Shown here piece by piece: positions 41,162 through 45,931 of a DNA stretch of 45,931 nucleotides. Both the position numbers and the translations under genes were made by a program. The notes beneath the pieces were generated by a model. The model saw only the letters and a program-made list of their open reading frames with translations. It was not told the DNA's origin and made no database searches. Source of the stretch: Streptomyces sp. JJ38 (lineage in GTDB: Bacteria > Actinomycetota > Actinomycetes > Streptomycetales > Streptomycetaceae). Where the stretch lies: the NCBI RefSeq assembly GCF_019303475.1, contig NZ_JABLSI010000074.1, forward strand, positions 1-45,931, read 5' to 3'. Each line of letters starts with the position of its first letter. Position 1 is the first letter of the stretch.

Positions 41162-41769
41162 GCGGCGGAGCGGACCGTCCGGAGGACAGCGGCCCCGGCG
41201 GCGGGGACGGTGGTGTCGGCGGCGCGCGGGGTGCGGGTTCGCGCGGTGCCACCGGGCTCGGGGCGGACGTCATGGCCGTCGACCCGGACGTCGATCTCCA
41301 GCTCGCCGCCGACCGCGCGGAGGTGTCCGCGCCGCGGCGGTGGCGGGTGCTCGCGGCCGTCGCCCTGGGCGGCGTGCTCGGCGGGCTCGGACGCCACGGC
41401 GCCGCCCGGCTGTGGCCGACGGACGAGGCGGGGTTCCCGTTCGCGCTGTTCGCGGTCAACGTGCTCGGCTGCGCGCTCATCGCGGTGCTGATGGCCTGGA
41501 TCGCCTCCCGGCACGCGCCGCCGCTGCTGCGGCCGTTCCTGGGCGTCGGCGTGCTGGGCGGATTCACCAGCTTCTCCGCGTACGCCCTCGACGGGACGCT
41601 GCTGTTCGACGCCGACGAGCCCGGGGTGGGCCTGCTCTACCTCGGCGGGACGCTGCTGGCCGCTCTGGTCGCCGTCTGGGCCGGGGCCGTGGCCGGGCGG
41701 TGGGCGTTCCCGCCCCGCACACCTCGTGCGGGCCGCACGGGCCCCGGGCAAGCGGGGGCGGCCCGGTGA
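41158..41769 (+). CDS. crcB: CrcB/FluC fluoride channel subunit, first copy
   Basis: 203 residues. After a hydrophilic Gly/Asp-rich N-terminus (~60 residues, longer than usual) come four membrane helices with GGVLGGLGRHGAARLWP, FALFAVNVLGCALIAVLMAW (the Asn of the pore), and GVLGGFTSFSAYALD (the Phe-box and Thr/Ser). FluC proteins export cytoplasmic fluoride as dual-topology dimers; actinobacteria often encode two unequal subunits. GTGA overlaps join it to both neighbours. Confidence 0.92.
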   Translation: MSGGADRPEDSGPGGGDGGVGGARGAGSRGATGLGADVMAVDPDVDLQLAADRAEVSAPRRWRVLAAVALGGVLGGLGRHGAARLWPTDEAGFPFALFAVNVLGCALIAVLMAWIASRHAPPLLRPFLGVGVLGGFTSFSAYALDGTLLFDADEPGVGLLYLGGTLLAALVAVWAGAVAGRWAFPPRTPRAGRTGPGQAGAAR

Positions 41770-42140
41770 CGTGGCTCGTGGTGGCGCTGGGCGCCGCGGT
41801 GGGAGCCCCCCTGAGATACCTGCTCGACCGCGCGGTGCAGGCCCGGCACGCGTCCGCGTTCCCGTGGGGCACGTTCGCGGTGAACGCCGTCGGGTGCGTG
41901 GCGCTGGGCGTCCTCGCGGGCGCGGTGCGGGGCGGCGCGGTCGGCCCGGTGCCGGAAGCGCTCCTCGGGACGGGGCTCTGTGGCGCTCTCACCACGTACT
42001 CCACGTTCTCCTACGAGAGCCTGCGCCTGGTCGAGACCGGTCGCTCGGGACTGGCCCTGGCCAACGTTCTCGGCACGCTCACCGTGGGGCTGGCGGCGCT
42101 GGGCGCCGGGTTCACGGTGACGCGGGGCCTGGTGGGCTGA
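41766..42140 (+). CDS. crcB: CrcB/FluC fluoride channel subunit, second copy
   Basis: 124 residues, four membrane helices: LVVALGAAVGAPLRYLLDRA, PWGTFAVNAVGCVALGVLAG, GTGLCGALTTYSTFSYESLR, LANVLGTLTVGLAALGAG. It is compact and family-typical; with its longer partner it likely forms an obligate heterodimeric channel. GTG at 41766 overlaps the stop of copy one. Degenerate 21-bp repeats begin just after the stop. Confidence 0.93.
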   Translation: MTWLVVALGAAVGAPLRYLLDRAVQARHASAFPWGTFAVNAVGCVALGVLAGAVRGGAVGPVPEALLGTGLCGALTTYSTFSYESLRLVETGRSGLALANVLGTLTVGLAALGAGFTVTRGLVG

Positions 42141-42145
42141 GCCGC

Positions 42146-42250
42146 ACGCTTCGCGGCGCCGAGGGCGGTACGCCGTTCCGAGAGAGCGGTTCGCGGCCCT
42201 GGGGAGGCCGCTCGCGGTGCCGGGGAGGCGGTACGCGGTTCCGGGGGCGG
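42146..42250. repeat. Degenerate 21-bp tandem repeats
   Basis: Four units of exactly 21 bp at 42167, 42188, 42209 and 42230 (consensus near GGTWCGCGGTNCCGGGGAGG) with a partial unit ahead. They occupy part of the 457-bp gap 42141-42597, where no gene is convincing. On the minus strand they would read as 7-residue repeats (PRTASPA, PRAASPG, PRTALSE). Confidence 0.6.
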
Positions 42251-42597
42251 CCACGCTCGGCTCAGGTGCGCCGTCGTGCGAGGTCGGGCGTGTCCTCGCG
42301 CCGGTCCCGGGAGTTGGGCAGGGGGCCCGCCCGCCACCGGCCGACCGGTCCGTGGCGTCCACCCGCCACCCGCGGCCGTTCGTCCTGTGGGCCGACGTCC
42401 GTCCGCAGCCCGGCCCCACGCCCTCCGCCGCCCCCGGCGAGGCCGACCTCCGGCTCCACACCGCGTCCGGACGCCGGTCGCCGCATGCCCGGGTGCCCGG
42501 GGCGCCGCTCGCGCGGTCGCCCGGCGGGGCGCTCGGACCGGGTGCCGTCCGCCCGTCACCGGCCAGCGTGCCGCCGCGCCCCGGAGGTGTCCGACCC

Positions 42598-43197
42598 GTG
42601 CAGCCCGACTCCGCCGCCCCCGCTCGTCCCCGTCCCCGCCCCCGCCCCACCCGCGCCGTGCGGTCGGCCGCCGCCCGGATCACCGTGACGGCCTGCGCCC
42701 TGTTCGGAGTGGGCGGCTGCATGACGGTGGGCGGTGAGGCCCAGCCGCCGGCCACGGAACCGGTGGGCCACTCGTCCTCGGCGACCCCGCCCGCCACCGT
42801 CGCGGCAGGGGGTACGGGGGAGAGCGGTCGGCGGCCCCCGGTCGAGGGGGCGCGGGAGCCGGGCGGTGACGCGGACGGCCGCACCCCCTCACCCGGGGCC
42901 GCCGACCCCCCGGCGAGCGGCGAGGCCACGGACCGGCCCGGCCCCGGTGAGCCGACGGCACGCCCCTCGGGGCCGTCGGGGCCGGAGCCGTCGGGCGCCC
43001 CCGGCCCCGGGCAGCCCTCCGGTGAGCCGGACGACGGCCACGGCGGCCCCGGCGGCCCGGGCGACCAGGACCCCGGGCCCAGCCCGACACCGGACCCCAC
43101 CCCAACGGCCACCCCGACCTCGTCCCCCGCCCCGGACCCCACGCCCACCACGTCTCCGGGGACGTCCGGCGGTGCGGGGGGCGCGGGCGAGGGGTAG
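42598..43197 (+). CDS. Putative lipoprotein with disordered Pro/Gly-rich domain
   Basis: 199 residues. N-terminus VQPDSAAPARPRPRPRP is basic, followed by RITVTACALFGVGGC, a lipoprotein signal ending in a lipobox-like VGGC (Cys ~40). The mature part is almost entirely Pro/Gly/Ser/Thr/Asp with PTPDPTPTATPTSSPAP near the end, suggesting a flexible wall-spanning stalk. The GTG at 42598 is supported by GGAGGTG 8-9 bases upstream. No globular domain is seen. The low complexity makes coding status less certain than the signal and ribosome site suggest. Confidence 0.62.
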   Translation: MQPDSAAPARPRPRPRPTRAVRSAAARITVTACALFGVGGCMTVGGEAQPPATEPVGHSSSATPPATVAAGGTGESGRRPPVEGAREPGGDADGRTPSPGAADPPASGEATDRPGPGEPTARPSGPSGPEPSGAPGPGQPSGEPDDGHGGPGGPGDQDPGPSPTPDPTPTATPTSSPAPDPTPTTSPGTSGGAGGAGEG

Positions 43198-43218
43198 GGC
43201 GTCACCGGGCAGGCGCGC

Positions 43219-43266
43219 GGGGTGGGCGCCGGGCGTGGGGGGTGGGCGCCGGGTGTGTGGGTGGGG
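43219..43266 (+). repeat. G-run-rich 20-bp tandem duplication (possible G-quadruplex)
   Basis: GGTGGGCGCCGGGCGTGGGG (43221-43240) is repeated with two changes at 43241-43260, then GTGGGG. At least eight runs of three or more G occur within 48 bases on the plus strand, in the 248-bp gap ahead of the DEAD-box helicase. Confidence 0.5.
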
Positions 43267-43445
43267 AAGCCCACGTTCCCTCCGGCGTGGAGGCGTTTGC
43301 ACGAAGCGGCGCCGGGTGCGTATGGTGGTAGATCGTTTGATCCCATTTGACCCGGCGCCCGATCGAAGCGCGCCGTGTGGCGCGTTCCGTTGCTTAGCCG
43401 TGGGCTTGACCGCAAAGGCGGTCGTGTGCGAATTCACGGAAGTTT

Positions 43446-45482
43446 GTGGCGCGTGCCGATGAACTCCGGAAGAGGTTTCGCACCCGCATGTCTGTTTCCA
43501 CGCCCGAAAACGTCGCCGTGCCCGTTGACGACGTCGAGCGTTCCCCCGAGATGACCGAGACGCCCGAGGTCACCGAGACGGCCGAGGCTGTCACCGACGA
43601 GCCCACGACGACGTTCGCCGACCTCGGCCTCCCCGAGGCCGTCGTGCGCAAGCTCGCGCAGAACGGCGTCACCACCCCGTTCCCCATCCAGGCCGCGACG
43701 ATCCCGGACGCCCTGGCCGGCAAGGACATCCTCGGCCGTGGCCGCACCGGCTCGGGCAAGACCCTCAGCTTCGGCCTGCCCACCCTGACCCGGCTCGCCG
43801 GCGGCCGCACCGCCCGGCACCGGCCCCGCGCGGTCCTGCTCACCCCGACCCGTGAGCTGGCCATGCAGGTCTCCGACGCACTCCAGCCCTACGGCGACGT
43901 CCTCGGCCTCAAGCTGAAGGTCGTCTGCGGCGGCACCTCCATGGGCAACCAGATCGGCGCCCTGGAGCGCGGCGTGGACATCCTCGTCGCCACCCCGGGC
44001 CGTCTGCGCGACCTGATCAACCGTGGCGCCTGCTCGCTGGACGACGTCGAGGTCGCCGTCCTCGACGAGGCCGACCAGATGGCCGACCTCGGCTTCCTGC
44101 CCGAGGTCACCGAGCTCCTCGACCTCGTCCCCGACGGCGGTCAGCGGATGCTGTTCTCCGCCACGCTGGAGCGCGAGATCGACACCCTGGTCAAGCGCTA
44201 CCTCGTCGACCCGGTGAGCCACGAGGTCGACGCCGCCCAGGGCGCCGTCACGACGATGACGCACCACATCCTCATCGTGAAGCCCCAGGACAAGGCGCCC
44301 GTCACCGCCGCCATCGCCGCCCGCAAGGGCCGCACCATCGCGTTCGTCCGCACCCAGATGGGCGCGGACCGCGTCGCCGAGCAGCTCCGCGAGGCCGGGG
44401 TGCGCGCCGACGCGCTGCACGGCGGCATGACCCAGGGCTCCCGTACCCGCACGCTCGCCGACTTCAAGGACGGCCGCGTCAACGTGCTCGTCGCCACCGA
44501 CGTCGCCGCCCGCGGCATCCACGTCGACGGCATCGACCTCGTCCTGAACGTCGACCCGGCCGGGGACCACAAGGACTACCTGCACCGCTCGGGCCGTACC
44601 GCCCGCGCGGGCCAGTCCGGCACCGTCGTCTCGCTCGCCCTGCCGCACCAGCGGCGGCAGACGTTCCGGCTCATGGAGGACGCCGGCGTCGACGCGACCC
44701 GCCACCTCATCGGCCGCGGTGACGTCTTCGACGACGACGTGGCCGCCATCACCGGCGCCCGCTCCCTGAGCGAGGTCCAGGCCGAGGCCGCCGCCAACTC
44801 CGCCCGTCAGGCGGAGCGCGAGGTCGCCGGGCTCGCCCGGAAGCTGGAGGAGGCCAAGCGCCGCGCGGTGGAACTCCGCGACGAGGCAGGCCGCCTGACC
44901 GCCCGTGCCGCCCGCGACCGCGGCGCCGACGCGGACGAGGCCGTCGCCCACCTCACCGAGGAGATGGACCGCGTCGCCGCCGAGGAGGCCGAGCGGCTCG
45001 CCAGGGCCGCCGCCCGCGCGGCCGAGCAGGAGCGCAAGGCCGCCCAGCAGGCCCGCGAGGACCGCAAGCGCGAGGGCTCCGGTTTCCAGCGTCGCGACGA
45101 CCGCCGTGGCGGCTTCAACCGCGACCGCGACCGTCGGGACGACCGGGGCGGCTTCCGCCGCTCCGACGACCGGGACCGGGACCGCGGCGACCGCGGTGGC
45201 GACCGTGGCGGCTTCCGCCGCTCGGACGACCGCCCGTACGGCCGCCGCGACGACCGGGGCGGCTACCCCCGCCGCGACGGCGGCTTCAACCGCGACCGTC
45301 GGGACGACCGGGGCGGCTTCCGCCGCTCCGACGACCGCCCCTTCAACCGCGACCACCGCGACCGCCGCGGCGACGACCGCCGTCCCTACGGCCGCCGCGA
45401 CGACCACCGCGGCGCCTCCGGCACCGGCAACCGCTCCTTCGGCCGCCGCGCCGACAAGCCCCGCTGGAAGCACAACGGCTGA
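43446..45482 (+). CDS. DEAD-box RNA helicase with Arg/Asp/Gly-rich C-terminal tail
   Basis: 678 residues from the GTG at 43446 (or 664 from ATG at 43488). Q motif FPIQ, Walker A GRTGSGKT (99-106), PTRELA, TPGR, DEAD (207-210), SAT, ATDVAARGIHV and HRSGRTARAG are all present, so the ATPase/helicase core is intact. Residues ~440-540 are a charged coiled-coil-like region (ARKLEEAKRRAVELRDEAG, EEAERLARAAARAAEQERKA). The last ~130 residues repeat DDRGGFRRSDDR-type units, an RNA-binding tail prone to phase separation. Likely role: cold-shock or ribosome/mRNA remodelling. GTG 43446 has GGAAG at close range; the ATG 43488 is a fair alternative. Confidence 0.93.
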   Translation: MARADELRKRFRTRMSVSTPENVAVPVDDVERSPEMTETPEVTETAEAVTDEPTTTFADLGLPEAVVRKLAQNGVTTPFPIQAATIPDALAGKDILGRGRTGSGKTLSFGLPTLTRLAGGRTARHRPRAVLLTPTRELAMQVSDALQPYGDVLGLKLKVVCGGTSMGNQIGALERGVDILVATPGRLRDLINRGACSLDDVEVAVLDEADQMADLGFLPEVTELLDLVPDGGQRMLFSATLEREIDTLVKRYLVDPVSHEVDAAQGAVTTMTHHILIVKPQDKAPVTAAIAARKGRTIAFVRTQMGADRVAEQLREAGVRADALHGGMTQGSRTRTLADFKDGRVNVLVATDVAARGIHVDGIDLVLNVDPAGDHKDYLHRSGRTARAGQSGTVVSLALPHQRRQTFRLMEDAGVDATRHLIGRGDVFDDDVAAITGARSLSEVQAEAAANSARQAEREVAGLARKLEEAKRRAVELRDEAGRLTARAARDRGADADEAVAHLTEEMDRVAAEEAERLARAAARAAEQERKAAQQAREDRKREGSGFQRRDDRRGGFNRDRDRRDDRGGFRRSDDRDRDRGDRGGDRGGFRRSDDRPYGRRDDRGGYPRRDGGFNRDRRDDRGGFRRSDDRPFNRDHRDRRGDDRRPYGRRDDHRGASGTGNRSFGRRADKPRWKHNG

Positions 45483-45489
45483 CGCGCCA

Positions 45490-45519
45490 GGGCCCGGGCG
45501 ACACCGCACGCCCGGGCCC
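45490..45519 (+). terminator. Terminator after the DEAD-box helicase
   Basis: 11-bp stem GGGCCCGGGCG / CGCCCGGGCCC with an 8-base loop, 8 bases after the stop. Confidence 0.7.
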
Positions 45520-45575
45520 GATACCCGCTCGGCCCCCACGGCCCCCTCCGGCTATGCTCAACCCAGCACAACCCC

Positions 45576-45648
45576 GGGCCGTTAGCTCAATTGGCAGAGC
45601 AGTGGACTTTTAATCCATTGGTTGTGGGTTCGAGTCCCACACGGCCTA
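45576..45648 (+). tRNA. tRNA-Lys (TTT anticodon)
   Basis: 73 bases: acceptor GGGCCGT/ACGGCCT (terminal G-T), D-arm AGCTCAATTGGCAGAGC, anticodon loop CTTTTAA (TTT), T-loop GGTTCGAGTCC. Its 3' end overlaps the stop codon of a recombinase-like frame on the other strand. Confidence 0.97.
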
Positions 45649-45931
45649 CCGCCCGTGGGTCGGGGGTAGCCCCCGCTGACCTGCTACGCAGCGTCCGGAT
45701 CGGCTTCGGCCGACTCGGGCGCTGCTCCGTTTTCCGGCTCCTGGGTGAGCGGAGGTGCTCTCCTCCGCGTCCTCAGGGGTCTCCCGCCGCTTTTTGGGAA
45801 CGAGTCCTGTGGCCTTCTCGGCGATGTCGCGGTCGAGTTCGGGCAACAGGCTCGTGTAGGTGTCCGCGTGAGCGCGAGTCCTGACGTGTCCTCTGCCGCC
45901 GGCGGCATCGCGACGTTCGTGCTGCCGAGGG
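45646..45931 (-). CDS. C-terminal end of a tyrosine recombinase (partial, probable)
   Basis: The minus-strand frame open from the window edge reads GHVRTRAHADTYTSLLPELD, then RDIAEKATGLVPKKRRETPE. ADTYTSLLPE followed by an AE.A..LVP helix is the usual end of actinobacterial phage/ICE integrases, with Tyr of DTYTS as nucleophile. The TAG stop (45646-45648) lies on the last bases of tRNA-Lys. The region before ADTYTS is poorly matched, and another frame ends in a plausible tail at 45684 (LTQEPENG...DPDAA), so a frameshift near 45750 is possible. Only ~95 codons are visible. Confidence 0.5.
   Translation of the reverse strand, partial: PRQHERRDAAGGRGHVRTRAHADTYTSLLPELDRDIAEKATGLVPKKRRETPEDAEESTSAHPGAGKRSSARVGRSRSGRCVAGQRGLPPTHGR

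Noticed and set aside
42217..42597. Upstream extension of the lipoprotein frame
   Set aside because: The GTG at 42598 has an excellent ribosome site and starts a sensible signal peptide; the upstream part is repeat-derived low complexity.
41637..43415. 592-codon minus-strand open frame
   Set aside because: Covers crcB and the lipoprotein gene antisense, Pro/Gly/Arg-rich without motifs; no ribosome site at its start.

Overview
The window is a high-GC actinobacterial chromosome segment, almost certainly Streptomyces. It has strong G/C bias at third codon positions, many GTG starts, 4-base stop/start overlaps and probable leaderless genes. It also carries genus-typical genes: bldC, an Lsr2 paralogue, a DUF3073 protein, a class F sortase and vdh. 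The order lsrL-purSQL ... purF-purM-DUF3073-vdh-hypothetical-bldC-DUF6274-hrpA matches the conserved core arrangement I know from Streptomyces coelicolor. No database search was possible, so family names rest on motifs I can read.

Layout. 1-3.7 kb: tail of a diacylglycerol-kinase-like gene, then a GbsR/MarR-type regulator divergent from an ABC-2 exporter. 3.9-5.3 kb: a secreted histidine-rich protein and a class F sortase. 5.4-7.4 kb: a class III aminotransferase and a GntR/FCD regulator. 7.5-13.6 kb (minus strand): purC, a dimethylformamidase-like protein, a membrane protein resembling an M48 protease without HExxH, and purD. 13.9-17.4 kb: a SLATT-like 2-TM protein, a conserved hypothetical, and an ABC-2 exporter pair flanked by tRNA-Gly genes. 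17.9-26.4 kb: lsrL, purS-purQ-purL, a PH-domain membrane protein, a maleylpyruvate-isomerase-fold protein, purF and purM. 26.7-35.8 kb: DUF3073, vdh, a hypothetical, bldC, a DUF6274-like protein, tRNA-Asp and the very large helicase hrpA.

36-38.7 kb is the accessory part. It has a YefM-YoeB toxin-antitoxin pair, then about 1.8 kb bounded by the tRNA-Phe gene and a decayed copy of its 3' half. Inside lie a wrecked tyrosine-recombinase gene and a well-formed 40-residue gene. This looks like the scar of an integrative element. tRNA-Phe, tRNA-Asp and tRNA-Glu follow.

38.9-45.9 kb: a membrane metallophosphoesterase, a zincin-like metallopeptidase overlapping two crcB/fluC fluoride-channel genes, a lipoprotein, a DEAD-box RNA helicase with an Arg/Asp/Gly-rich tail, and tRNA-Lys. 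At the right edge a minus-strand reading frame resembling a tyrosine-recombinase C-terminus ends inside the 3' end of tRNA-Lys. A second integrated element therefore probably begins here and runs out of the window.

Functionally, purF, purD, purS/Q/L, purM and purC supply PRPP amidotransferase, GAR synthetase, FGAM synthase, AIR synthetase and SAICAR synthase, a large part of de novo IMP synthesis, dispersed over about 19 kb. purD and purF appear leaderless. I saw no CRISPR array, rRNA or intact insertion sequence.
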